NCBI GenBank assembly: GCA_030682835.1
Contig: JAUXNG010000027.1
Span: 1-64,000, forward strand
DNA: 64,000 nt
Origin: Hydrogenophaga sp.
GTDB lineage: Bacteria > Pseudomonadota > Gammaproteobacteria > Burkholderiales > Burkholderiaceae_C
Direction of reading: 5' to 3'
The notes under the pieces: model-generated
The model's database searches: none
Seen by the model: the letters and a program-made list of their open reading frames with translations, nothing else
Told to the model about the DNA's origin: nothing
Position numbers and translations under genes: made by a program
In this document: positions 16,530-25,007 of the stretch, in pieces
How the letters are laid out: each line of letters starts with the position of its first letter
Position numbering within the stretch: position 1 is the first letter of the stretch

Positions 16530-16662
16530 CCCTCCCCCGCCGGGGGAGGGCTGGGGTGGGGGCTCTTACCCGACTGCGGCAACAGCCTGGTGGCCCGTGC
16601 TGGCTATCGCAGGGGCTGCTTCACCCGTGCCCCCATCCCAACCTTCCCCCAGCGGGGGAAGG
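16530..16662. repeat. Pair of inverted C/G-rich repeat modules
   Basis: Two hairpins lie between convergent genes: CCCTCCCCC-GCC-GGGGGAGGG (16530-16550) and CCTTCCCCC-AGC-GGGGGAAGG (16642-16662). The sequences between them (GGGCTGGGGTGGGGGC and GCCCCCATCCCAACC) are also near inverted copies. The whole is a ~130-bp imperfect palindrome, typical of REP/BIME-like intergenic repeats, and may also end both transcripts. Confidence 0.6.
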
Positions 16663-16727
16663 GGGAAGTCACGCCGCGGCAATCATTCCGCTGATCGTGG
16701 CAGCTTCTCCTCGCACGGACAGTGCCT

Positions 16728-18203
16728 TCAGTTCAGCGCCGAACAAGGCGCCTGGGTCACCAGGGCGGTTCGCAGCCTGTTGGTTGTGGTGCTTTCCTCG
16801 GTGCCCAGCACGTTGCGCGTGAAGGTGCAGCCGTAGGTGGGTTGTGCCACCACATCGGGGTTCACCACGTCATCACCGGCTGGCTTCGCACCGCCGCTTT
16901 CCCACGCCACCATGTCGCTGAAAGCCTCGACCTGCTCGGCGATGGTGAAGTCGCAATGGCTGGCACCGCGGATGGCGCGTTGCACCAGCCACTGCGTGTT
17001 GCCCTTGTCGGCCACCCGTTTCTGGTAGATCTGCTGCATGTTGAAGGGCACGAACAGATCGCCCAGGGTGTGGATGGACACCACCGGCACGCCGATCTCG
17101 CCATTCACCTTGGGCACCCAGCGCAGACCGTCGGTGCGCAGGCGGTTGGCGTCCGGCTCCGGCGTGATGACCTGGCCAACGTTCAGCGGCTGGGGGTTGC
17201 CGTCTGCATCCAGGTAGGTGTAGGTGAAATCGCGCGTGTCCAGCACGTTCTTGTTCAGGATGCCGTTGATGGTGCCGTCGCCGCCGAAGGTGCCGTAGGC
17301 CGAGGGGAAGCTGCCACCGAAGCGAACCGCCTGGTCAAACATGGGCCTGTCACCGCCGGTGAGGTTCTCCAGTACCGAGAGGTACTGCTCGCCCACGCCG
17401 GGAGTCGCCGTGATCTGGGCAGTGGGGCTGGCTTGCGAAGGGAAGGTGGCAAACAGCGTGTTCGTCACGGTGCCGGCGATCTCTCCCCAGCCCGTGAACG
17501 GGTGGTCGGGCACACCGGCCAGGGCCTGCGCCGACACCTGCATGGCCGCGAAGGTGTCGAACAACGCGGTGTCGCCCATCACGCCGCACATGGGCACGGC
17601 GCCGTCGTAGCGCTTCTTGTTCCTGGCCGTGGCCAGGGTTTCGGCCTCGATGGCGGCGGCGGTGATGTGCCCGCCCATCGAGTGGCCGGTGATGTAGGTC
17701 TTGGCGGGGGACGGCAGGGGTCGGCCCCGGGCTGCGGCGATCTCGTTAAAGGCCAGCGCGAGCGCGTTGGTATCTTCTACTCCGGCGCGCACGTCGTAGT
17801 AATTCTTGCTGTAACTTGAGGCGGCCCAGGCGTATCCGTTTTGTATGAAGTAACGGCGGATGGACGGGTTCTGCACGATCAGATCGGCGCCCATGCCCGC
17901 GTACCCGTGGGCATACATCACCAGGCGACCATTCCAGTTGGCAGGCACCTCCACGCGGTAAGCAGCCCCGTTCAGCACACCCGCCCAGCGGCTGGTGGTC
18001 GACATGTCCAACTGGCCTGCCACCGTGGCCATCGGGGCAAAGGTCGTGGCCGTGGCATCGACGGCCGTGAACTGGCGCGCGTCGTGCGCCCTCGTTTCTT
18101 CTGGCAGCAGCGGCGGGTCATCCGAGTCGCCGCCGCAGGCGGCCAGCAAGGCACCGACGCAGAGCGCCGACAGGGATTTCACGGGGGTCCAGTTCATGGT
18201 CAT
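16728..18203 (-). CDS. Secreted lipoprotein alpha/beta hydrolase
   Basis: A 491-residue protein with a lipoprotein signal (lipobox LLAAC, Cys near 23) and a Gly/Asp-rich linker, followed by an alpha/beta-hydrolase domain. The nucleophile elbow GHSMGG lies near residue 172 (TYITGHSMGGHI). An oxyanion-type segment LVMYAHGYAGMG precedes it, and a late SHCDF supplies a possible catalytic His. The start is ATG at 18203, with AGGAGA upstream; longer in-frame starts lack this. The substrate is unknown; ester or polyester hydrolysis outside the cytoplasm is plausible. It has no operon partner. Confidence 0.75.
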   Translation of the reverse strand: MTMNWTPVKSLSALCVGALLAACGGDSDDPPLLPEETRAHDARQFTAVDATATTFAPMATVAGQLDMSTTSRWAGVLNGAAYRVEVPANWNGRLVMYAHGYAGMGADLIVQNPSIRRYFIQNGYAWAASSYSKNYYDVRAGVEDTNALALAFNEIAAARGRPLPSPAKTYITGHSMGGHITAAAIEAETLATARNKKRYDGAVPMCGVMGDTALFDTFAAMQVSAQALAGVPDHPFTGWGEIAGTVTNTLFATFPSQASPTAQITATPGVGEQYLSVLENLTGGDRPMFDQAVRFGGSFPSAYGTFGGDGTINGILNKNVLDTRDFTYTYLDADGNPQPLNVGQVITPEPDANRLRTDGLRWVPKVNGEIGVPVVSIHTLGDLFVPFNMQQIYQKRVADKGNTQWLVQRAIRGASHCDFTIAEQVEAFSDMVAWESGGAKPAGDDVVNPDVVAQPTYGCTFTRNVLGTEESTTTNRLRTALVTQAPCSALN

Positions 18204-18396
18204 GGCGTTGTCTCCTGGTTGTGGTGTGAACAACGAGGCGAACGCCACTGCCCGCCTCGCGGAGAGCGCGGCGGCAACCGTCATGCCGACGGATCAACGG
18301 AAAAGGGGGGCTGCGCGGCTGGGCGTCTCAGGCGGGACAGCGCCGCGGGTTGGCAGCGGTCGCCGCTCGCGCACTCATGTCACACAGAGCCGCGGT

Positions 18397-19050
18397 TCAG
18401 CGCTCGGGCCACATCACGCCAGTGTCCGAGAGGATGGCCTCGAGTGGCACGTCGTGCGCTTCGGGCTGCAGCGCGGGCAGGTAGCCGAAGTCGTATCCCA
18501 GGCCCACCGTGAAGGGTTTGGGCTGCAGACTGGCGAGCGTGCGGTCGTAGAAGCCACCGCCATAACCGAGTCGGTAACCACCCGGCCCGTAACCGACGCA
18601 GGGCACAAAGATCAGGGTGGGCACGATGATTTCCGTGTCCTTGGGCTTGGGGATGCCGAAGGCGTCCTCCTCCATCGGGCAGCCGGGGTACCAGGTGTAG
18701 AAGGTCAGCGTCTTGTCGACCTTGTTGACCACCGGCAGGCCGATGCGGCGGTGCTTCTGGGCGCCCTGCGCGTCTTCCTCCAGCCCCGCTTCCTGCCAGC
18801 GAAACAGCGCCGGCAGCGGGTCGAATTCACCCTTGATGGGCCAGTAGGCGCCGATAACGGCGTCGGGCCGCTCGATCAGCCAGACCCGCATGACCCGCTG
18901 CAGCAGGTCGTTGCGCCAGGCGCGGTCGGCCAGGTTCTGGCGCTTCTCGACCAAGGCCTTGCGCCACGCCGTTTTCTGGGCCGCTGCCGTTGATCCGGCG
19001 GGTGCCGGTGTGGCGGGCTTCGGGGAACTCTGCGGGTCTTTGTTGTCCAT
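18397..19050 (-). CDS. 5-formyltetrahydrofolate cyclo-ligase
   Basis: ATP-dependent conversion of 5-formyl-THF to 5,10-methenyl-THF in folate one-carbon metabolism. The 217-residue protein has family motifs WRKALVEKRQNL, VIGAYWPIKGEFD and GYGPGGYRLGYGGGFYDRTLA (nucleotide/folate site, near 150-170). The start is ATG at 19050; a 20-codon upstream extension is not typical. The first ~25 residues are a Pro/Ala-rich variable extension. It is divergent from the transglycosylase gene over 40 nt. Confidence 0.9.
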   Translation of the reverse strand: MDNKDPQSSPKPATPAPAGSTAAAQKTAWRKALVEKRQNLADRAWRNDLLQRVMRVWLIERPDAVIGAYWPIKGEFDPLPALFRWQEAGLEEDAQGAQKHRRIGLPVVNKVDKTLTFYTWYPGCPMEEDAFGIPKPKDTEIIVPTLIFVPCVGYGPGGYRLGYGGGFYDRTLASLQPKPFTVGLGYDFGYLPALQPEAHDVPLEAILSDTGVMWPER

Positions 19051-19090
19051 AATCAGCACGTAAAACGGCAAGTGTGAATTGGGGAAACGG

Positions 19091-21058
19091 ATGCGGCGCC
19101 TTGTAACCATTATGGCTGTGCTGACCGCACAGGGAAGCTGGGCCCAGACCAGCGCAGACGCAGCCGTCCTGGAACTGCGCGAGGCCTACCGGCGCAACAA
19201 CACCACGCAGCTGACTGCGCTTCTGCCCCGCGTGCGCGGGCACGCGCTGGAACCCCTGGCCCATTACTGGGACGCCCGGGCTCGCATGGAGACTACCGCA
19301 CCGGCCGAGGTGCGGCGGGCCATGGACCGCATGGCCGGTACCTACTGGGAAGACCGGCTGCGCAACGACTGGCTGCTCCATCTCGCCCGCCAGCGCGACT
19401 GGGCCAATTTCTCGGCCGAGCTGCCGAAATTCCGCATGAACGACGACCGCCAGGTGCAGTGCTACGGGCTCATGCTCGAAGCGGTGGACCGGCGCACGCC
19501 GCCCGAGCAGGTGGCCGAGCAGGTGCAGCGGCTGTGGCTGGGCCAGCGCGACGCCGACGACGGCTGCTCCACCGCCGCCCGCGCGCTGCTGGACAGCGGA
19601 CACCTCAAGCCCTCTGCGGCCTGGCAGCGCGCCCGCCTGGCCATGGAGACCAACCGCCCGCGCGCCGCGGTCCAGGCCGTGGCACTGCTCGACCCCGACT
19701 GGGTGGGCACGGTGAATGCGATTGCCGCCGACCCGGCCAAGTACCTGGACGAAAAACTCACCGCCATCCGCCCGCGCACCAAGGAAATGGTGACGCTGGC
19801 CATCATCAAGCTGGCCGAGAAGGACCCCGCCGCCGCCGCCGCGGAAATGGAGCGCACACGCTGGCGCGCCCAGCTCACGCAAGAGGAGCGCAGCTGGCTG
19901 TGGGGCGTGATCGGCAAGCGTGCGGCACAGAAGCTGCAGCCCGACGCGCTGAGTCACTTCGCCCACGGGCAGCCCCGTTTCATGCACGCTGACCACCTGG
20001 CCTGGAAAGTCCGCGCCGGGCTGCGCTCGGGCAACTGGCAAGCGGTGCACGAAGCCATTGCCGCCATGGAGGACACGCAGCAGCGCGAGCCGGCATGGGT
20101 CTACTGGCGCGCCCGCGCGCTGCAGGTACTGAAAACCCCCGACGCGGCCACGGCGAACAGCCAGGCGCGCGAGCTGCTGGAATCGATCGCCTCGCCGCGC
20201 GGCTTCTACGAACAGCTGGCGCTGGAAGACCTGGGCTGGCCCATCACCGTGCCGGCGGCACCGCCGCCACTCACCGCACAGGAAGCAGAGGCCGCCGAGC
20301 GCAACCCCGGCCTGGTGCGCGCGCTGGCGGCCATCCGGCTCGGCCTGCGCAACGAAGGCGTGCGTGAGTGGAACTACACCACCAACCTGCACACGCCCGG
20401 TGGACTGGGCGAGCGCGAGCTGCTGGCCGCGGCCCGCCTGGCCTGCCAGAACGAGCTGTGGGACCGCTGCATCAACACCAGCGCCCGCACGCCGCAGGCA
20501 CAGGACCATGCGCAACGTTTCCCCATGCCACACCAGAACGCGGTGGTCAGGCGATCAACCGAGATCGGGCTGGACCCGGCCTATGTGTACGGCCTGATCC
20601 GCCAGGAGAGCCGCTTCATCACCGATGCGCGCTCGCACGTGGGCGCCTCGGGCCTGATGCAGGTGATGCCCGCCACCGCCAGCTGGACCGCCCGCAAGAT
20701 CGGCATGGCAGGCTTCCAGCCCCACCACATCAACGACCGCGACACCAACATCGCCATTGGCACCGCCTACCTCAAGCTCGCACTCGACGATTTCGAAGGC
20801 TCCATGCCGCTGGCCGCGGCCGCCTACAACGCCGGCCCCAGCCGCCCGCGCGCCTGGCGCAACGGTCCGGTGCTGCCGGCCGAGATCTGGGCTGAGAACA
20901 TCCCGTTCGAGGAAACGCGGGACTATGTGAAGCTGGTGCTGGCCAACACCACCAACTACGCCGCCATCCTCACCGGCCAGCCGCAGTCGCTGCGCGCGCG
21001 GCTGGGCACGGTGGGGCCACGCGGCAACCCCGCCACGATCAACCGCGAAATGCCCTGA
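19091..21058 (+). CDS. Soluble-type lytic murein transglycosylase (Slt70-like)
   Basis: Cleaves peptidoglycan strands in the periplasm, leaving 1,6-anhydro-muramyl ends. The 655-residue protein has a signal peptide (cleavage after WAQ, about residue 19), a long superhelical alpha domain and a C-terminal SLT domain (about 490-620). The catalytic Glu is in RQESRF (near 505), followed by GASGLMQVMPATA and AAAAYNAGPSR. I prefer ATG at 19091 over the TTG at 19079 because it gives a clean signal peptide. Length is near E. coli Slt. Confidence 0.9.
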   Translation: MRRLVTIMAVLTAQGSWAQTSADAAVLELREAYRRNNTTQLTALLPRVRGHALEPLAHYWDARARMETTAPAEVRRAMDRMAGTYWEDRLRNDWLLHLARQRDWANFSAELPKFRMNDDRQVQCYGLMLEAVDRRTPPEQVAEQVQRLWLGQRDADDGCSTAARALLDSGHLKPSAAWQRARLAMETNRPRAAVQAVALLDPDWVGTVNAIAADPAKYLDEKLTAIRPRTKEMVTLAIIKLAEKDPAAAAAEMERTRWRAQLTQEERSWLWGVIGKRAAQKLQPDALSHFAHGQPRFMHADHLAWKVRAGLRSGNWQAVHEAIAAMEDTQQREPAWVYWRARALQVLKTPDAATANSQARELLESIASPRGFYEQLALEDLGWPITVPAAPPPLTAQEAEAAERNPGLVRALAAIRLGLRNEGVREWNYTTNLHTPGGLGERELLAAARLACQNELWDRCINTSARTPQAQDHAQRFPMPHQNAVVRRSTEIGLDPAYVYGLIRQESRFITDARSHVGASGLMQVMPATASWTARKIGMAGFQPHHINDRDTNIAIGTAYLKLALDDFEGSMPLAAAAYNAGPSRPRAWRNGPVLPAEIWAENIPFEETRDYVKLVLANTTNYAAILTGQPQSLRARLGTVGPRGNPATINREMP

Positions 21059-21137
21059 GGGCCGGGCAGGCGCGGGAAGCCGGCCTGCCTGAGGCATCAT
21101 GCGGGGTTATCCAAATCCCCAACTGGCCACCTCCCCC

Positions 21138-22103
21138 ATGAAAAACGTCCTCGTCCTGGGCGGCACCGGCTTTGTCGGTCGCCACGTCTGCGAACAACTG
21201 CACCGCCTGGGCTGGCGCGTCACCGTGCCCACCCGCCGCGCGGTGAATGCGGCCCTGGTCCAGCACCTGCCGCGCGTGCTGGTGCGCGAGGCCGACGTGC
21301 ACGACGAAGCGCAGCTCACGGCCCTGCTGCGTGGCCATGATGCGGTGGTGAACCTCATCGCCATCCTGCACGGCAGCGAGGCGGCGTTCGAGCGCACCCA
21401 CGTCGAGCTGCCGCAAAAGCTGGTGCGGGCCTGTGTCGTGGCCGGCGTGCGCCGCGTGGTGCACGTGAGCGCACTGGGCGTGGACGCTGAAGGGCCTTCG
21501 CGCTACCAGCGCAGCAAGGCCCGCGGGGAGGAGGTGCTGCAGGAAGGCGCGCGCCAGGGACTGGAACTCACCGTGCTGCGGCCCAGCGTGATCTTTGGCG
21601 CGGGTGACCGCTTCCTCAACCTGTTCGCGAAACTGCAGGCCACGCTGCCCGTGATGCCACTGGCCGGCGCGGGTGCCCGCTTTCAGCCGGTGTGGGTGAA
21701 CGACGTGGCCCGCGCCGTGGTGGCTTGCCTGGACGACCCGCAGTTCTCGCGCAGCAGCATCGGCCAGACCATCGAATGCACCGGGCCCCAGGTGTTCACC
21801 CTGTCCGAGCTGGTGCGCGTCGCGGGCCGTCTGGGCAGCCGCGAGCGCACCGTGCTGCCGCTGCCCATGGCGCTGGGCCGGCTGCAGGCCGGGGTCATGG
21901 AACTGCTGCCCGGTGAACCGCTGATGAGCCGCGACAACCTGGACGCCATGCGCACCGACAACGTGGCCAGCGGGCAGCTGCCCGGCCTGGAGGCCCTGGG
22001 CATCCGCCCCGCGGCGCTGGAGCCCGTGGCCGCCACCTACCTCGGCGACCAGGGCGGGCGCAGCCGGCTGCTGGCGCTGCGACGCGGCGCCGGGCGGCGC
22101 TGA
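21138..22103 (+). CDS. NDUFA9-like NAD(P)-binding epimerase-family protein
   Basis: A 321-residue extended-SDR protein. The N-terminal Rossmann motif is VLGGTGFVGRHV, followed by ADVHDEAQLTALLRGHDAVVNLI and RRVVHVSALG. The conserved YxxxK is replaced by a YQRSKARGE segment, as in proteins related to the complex I accessory subunit NDUFA9. Members bind NADPH but are not proven enzymes. The start is ATG at 21138, without a clear ribosome binding site; an in-frame ATG at 21099 is possible. It follows the transglycosylase gene by 79 nt. Confidence 0.85.
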   Translation: MKNVLVLGGTGFVGRHVCEQLHRLGWRVTVPTRRAVNAALVQHLPRVLVREADVHDEAQLTALLRGHDAVVNLIAILHGSEAAFERTHVELPQKLVRACVVAGVRRVVHVSALGVDAEGPSRYQRSKARGEEVLQEGARQGLELTVLRPSVIFGAGDRFLNLFAKLQATLPVMPLAGAGARFQPVWVNDVARAVVACLDDPQFSRSSIGQTIECTGPQVFTLSELVRVAGRLGSRERTVLPLPMALGRLQAGVMELLPGEPLMSRDNLDAMRTDNVASGQLPGLEALGIRPAALEPVAATYLGDQGGRSRLLALRRGAGRR

Positions 22104-22193
22104 GAATGCCCCCTGGGCCACATGGCCCAAGGTACGCCCGCACAGGCGTTTTTTGGCACACTCTTGACCCATTCGACCTTCCAAGGAATTTCC

Positions 22194-22520
22194 ATGCCTG
22201 CGAGCACCGCAAAACCCAAGCCCGACGCGCAGGCGACGGCCCCCACCGGCGGTGTCTACCGCGCCGAACACCAGCGCGACGTGGTCAACCGACTCAAGCG
22301 CATCGAGGGCCAGGTACGGGGCCTCATCGACATGGTGGAGAGCGGTCGCCCCTGTGAGGACGTGGCGCAGCAGATGTCGGCCGCGCGCAAGGCCATGGAC
22401 AAGGCCTTCTACCGCATGATGGCCTGCTCGGTCATGGAGGCGGTGTCGGCGTCGCAGTCCGAGGAAGAAACGGTTCGCGAAGTCGAGCGTTCGACCAAGA
22501 TTCTCGAAAAATACGCCTGA
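22194..22520 (+). CDS. CsoR/FrmR (DUF156) family regulator
   Basis: A 108-residue all-helical regulator with the DUF156 core VVNRLKRIEGQVRGLIDMVESGRPCEDVAQQMSA split across helices 1 and 2. Members sense copper, nickel, formaldehyde or persulfides with a Cys-His-Cys or Cys-His set. Here Cys54 is present, but the usual His/Cys pair later on is replaced: Cys78 is the only other Cys, and the classical third-ligand position is Ala. It is tetrameric in relatives. The start is ATG at 22194 after AAGGAA. No efflux or detoxification gene is adjacent. Confidence 0.85.
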   Translation: MPASTAKPKPDAQATAPTGGVYRAEHQRDVVNRLKRIEGQVRGLIDMVESGRPCEDVAQQMSAARKAMDKAFYRMMACSVMEAVSASQSEEETVREVERSTKILEKYA

Positions 22521-22586
22521 ATCCGCGGCACAACCGGCATCAATGCCGGGCCGAAGTGGCTCTACCATGGGCTGTCTTGAACAGAA

Positions 22587-22689
22587 CAGGACTTACGCAA
22601 AGCCGTCAGGGCTAGGCGCGAAGCCGCAGGCAGTACGGATGTGCGGCAAGGCGGAGCAACAACGCCATGGCGGGTTTGCGCAAGTCCTG
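22587..22689. repeat. 103-bp MITE-like palindromic element
   Basis: CAGGACTTACGCAAA (22587-22601) and TTTGCGCAAGTCCTG (22675-22689) are 15-bp inverted ends with one mismatch. They bound a ~103-bp GC-rich interior that can also fold. The element ends 1 nt before the AGGAG ribosome binding site of the GST gene. Its size, inverted termini and lack of coding suggest a non-autonomous mobile repeat. A dispersed family in relatives is likely but untested. Confidence 0.6.
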
Positions 22690-22700
22690 AAGGAGAACCT

Positions 22701-23408
22701 ATGGCTTTGCAGCTTTATATCGGTAACAAGAATTACTCGTCCTGGTCCATGCGCCCCTGGGTGCTGCTGACGCAGGCCGGCATTCCCTTCGAAGAAGTCA
22801 TGGTCCGCTTCGACTCGTTCGATGCCGGCTCCCAGTTCAAGAAAAGCCTGCGTGGCGTGAGCCCGGTGGGCAAGGTGCCGGTGCTGGTGGACGACGGCTT
22901 TGCCGTGTGGGACACGCTGGCCATTGCCGAGTACCTGGCCGAGCGCTTCCCCGAGAAACAGCTCTGGCCGGCGGACGCGAAACAGCGCGCCCGCGCCCGC
23001 AGCGTCTGCGCCGAAATGCACAGCGGCTTCAGCGCCCTTCGCAGCCACTGCCCCATGAACATCGAAGCCTCGCTGCCCGAGGTGGGCCGCCTGATCTGGC
23101 GCGACCAGCCCGGCGTGCGCGCCGACATGGCCCGCCTGTGCGGCCTGTGGGGCGAGCTGCTGGCGACCCAGCCCGAGCGCATGCCCGACGGCAGCGGCCC
23201 GCTGCTGTTCGGCGCTTTCAGCATCGCCGACGCCTATTTCGCGCCGGTGTGCATGCGCCTGAAGACCTACGGCCTGCCCCTGGCAGCCGACCTGGCGGCC
23301 TACGTGGACCGCGTGTGTGCCCTGCCCGGCGTACAGGCCTGGGTGCAGGGTGCGCTGGCCGAGCACGACTTCCTGGACTTTGAAGAACCGTACCGGCTGG
23401 GGCGCTAA
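22701..23408 (+). CDS. Glutathione S-transferase family protein
   Basis: A 235-residue protein. The N-terminal thioredoxin-like domain (about 1-80) contains NKNYSSWSMRPWVLL and the cis-Pro/GSH-binding segment GKVPVLVDDGFAVWDTLAIAEYL. The C-terminal helical domain (about 90-220) includes FGAFSIADAYFAPV. The Ser-rich N-terminus suggests a serine-type active site (SSWS). The ATG at 22701 follows AGGAG. It is read from beyond a MITE-like repeat; the substrate is unknown. Confidence 0.9.
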   Translation: MALQLYIGNKNYSSWSMRPWVLLTQAGIPFEEVMVRFDSFDAGSQFKKSLRGVSPVGKVPVLVDDGFAVWDTLAIAEYLAERFPEKQLWPADAKQRARARSVCAEMHSGFSALRSHCPMNIEASLPEVGRLIWRDQPGVRADMARLCGLWGELLATQPERMPDGSGPLLFGAFSIADAYFAPVCMRLKTYGLPLAADLAAYVDRVCALPGVQAWVQGALAEHDFLDFEEPYRLGR

Positions 23409-23421
23409 GCCCCACCTCTGC

Positions 23422-23552
23422 TCGCGTTGAGCTTATCGATGCGCCACCCGCCCAAACCACGCCTCGCAAGGGCTTCGACAGGCTCAGCCCGAACGGACAA
23501 GTGGGTTCACGTTGATCCATACCACCGTTCGCGTTGAGCTTGTCGAAACGCC
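23422..23552. repeat. Three copies of a dispersed intergenic repeat
   Basis: Between the GST and CCA genes lie two related 24-mers (23422-23445 and 23529-23552, both starting TCGCGTTGAGCTT and differing at three positions). Between them is one 28-bp copy at 23469-23496, beginning AGGGCTTCGACAGGCTCAGC. The last is repeated exactly, inverted, at 32422-32449. All share the core GAGC(T/C)TGTCGA or its complement and look like one degenerate REP-type family. Confidence 0.7.
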
Positions 23553-23609
23553 GCCTACGCGCTCCATCCTTCCATGACGCTCGTTGCCCCTCGCGCCTAA
23601 ACTCGGCGC

Positions 23610-24878
23610 ATGAAAACCTATCTGGTGGGCGGCGCCGTGCGCGACGCGCTGATGAACCGCGACGTTGAAACCGCAGCCCCGGCCCATGTCGACCGCGACT
23701 GGGTGGTGGTGGGTGCCACGCCCGATGCCCTGCAGGCGCAGGGATTTCTGCCCGTGGGGCGCGACTTCCCGGTGTTCCTGCACCCGCAGACCCGCGAAGA
23801 ATACGCATTGGCGCGCACCGAGCGCAAGACGGCGCGGGGCTACCGCGGCTTTGCGGTCGACACAGACCCCGGCGTGACGCTGGAGGAAGACCTGGCACGG
23901 CGCGACCTGACCATCAACGCGATGGCCGTGGCCGAGCACGAAGCCGACGACCCGGCACACGCCCATGTGATCGACCCCTACAGCGGACGCGCCGACCTGG
24001 CCGCCCGCGTGCTGCGCCATGTGACCCAATCGTTTGCCGAAGACCCGGTGCGCATCCTGCGCCTGGCCCGTTTCGCCGCCCGCTTCCCCGACTTCACCGT
24101 GGCCCCCGAAACGCAGGCCCTGATGTGCGACATGGTCGAGCACGGCGAGGTGGACCACCTGGTGCCTGAGCGGGTGTGGCAGGAACTGGCGCGCGGCCTC
24201 ATGGAGCAACAGCCCAGCCGCATGTTCACCGCGCTGCGCGACTGCGGGGCCCTGGCGCGTCTGCTGCCCGAGGTGCAGCGCCTGTGGGGCGTACCGCAAC
24301 GCGCCGAATACCACCCGGAAGTGGACACCGGCGTGCACCTGATGATGGTGCTCGACATGGCCGCCCGTCTGGGCACCAGCCTGCCGGTGCGCTTTGCCTG
24401 CCTGTGTCACGACCTGGGCAAGGGCACCACGCCCGCCGACGTGCTGCCGCGCCACATCGGCCACGAAGAGCGCAGCGCCCGGCTGCTGCGCAAGGTCTGC
24501 GAGCGCCTGCGGGTGCCGGTGGAATGCCGCGAGCTGGCCGACGTGGTGGCGCGCGAGCACGGCAACATCCACCGCAGCGAGACCCTTGGGCCGGCCGCGC
24601 TGCTGCGCCTGCTGGAACGATGCGACGCGCTGCGCAAGCCGGCGCGCTTTGCCGAGGTGCTGCTGGCCTGCGAATGCGACGCCCGCGGCCGGCTGGGTTT
24701 CGAGGACAACGCCTACCCGCAACGCCTGCGACTGCTGCAGGCGCTGGCGGCTGCGCAGTCGGTGGTCACGGCCGACATTGCGGCCCAAGCACAGGCGGCT
24801 GGCCTCACGGGCTCGAAGGTGGGGGAGCTGATCCACCAGGCCCGGGTGGCCGCGCTGAGCCAGGCCGACATCGGCTGA
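23610..24878 (+). CDS. cca: Multifunctional CCA tRNA nucleotidyltransferase
   Basis: Adds or repairs the 3'-CCA of tRNAs. The 422-residue protein starts with the class II nucleotidyltransferase signature YLVGGAVRDALM, then RDLTINAMA and an RNA-binding region with EDPVRILRLARFAARF. A C-terminal HD phosphohydrolase domain (about 225-330) has FACLCHDLGKG and ADVVAREHGNIH, as in the proteobacterial bacterial-type enzyme with 2',3'-cyclic phosphatase activity. Length matches E. coli Cca. The upstream intergenic region holds dispersed repeats. Confidence 0.95.
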   Translation: MKTYLVGGAVRDALMNRDVETAAPAHVDRDWVVVGATPDALQAQGFLPVGRDFPVFLHPQTREEYALARTERKTARGYRGFAVDTDPGVTLEEDLARRDLTINAMAVAEHEADDPAHAHVIDPYSGRADLAARVLRHVTQSFAEDPVRILRLARFAARFPDFTVAPETQALMCDMVEHGEVDHLVPERVWQELARGLMEQQPSRMFTALRDCGALARLLPEVQRLWGVPQRAEYHPEVDTGVHLMMVLDMAARLGTSLPVRFACLCHDLGKGTTPADVLPRHIGHEERSARLLRKVCERLRVPVECRELADVVAREHGNIHRSETLGPAALLRLLERCDALRKPARFAEVLLACECDARGRLGFEDNAYPQRLRLLQALAAAQSVVTADIAAQAQAAGLTGSKVGELIHQARVAALSQADIG

Positions 24879-25007
24879 AAGCCCCGGCCCGCCTGGCTCC
24901 CGGCCGCATGGCGACGCTGTCAAGCCGCCATGGAAGAGTCGCACCCACCGGGTCGGAAAAGCACCCGGGTGTGACTTTGTTCACGCAGTCTGTTACGGTA
25001 AAAAGAG

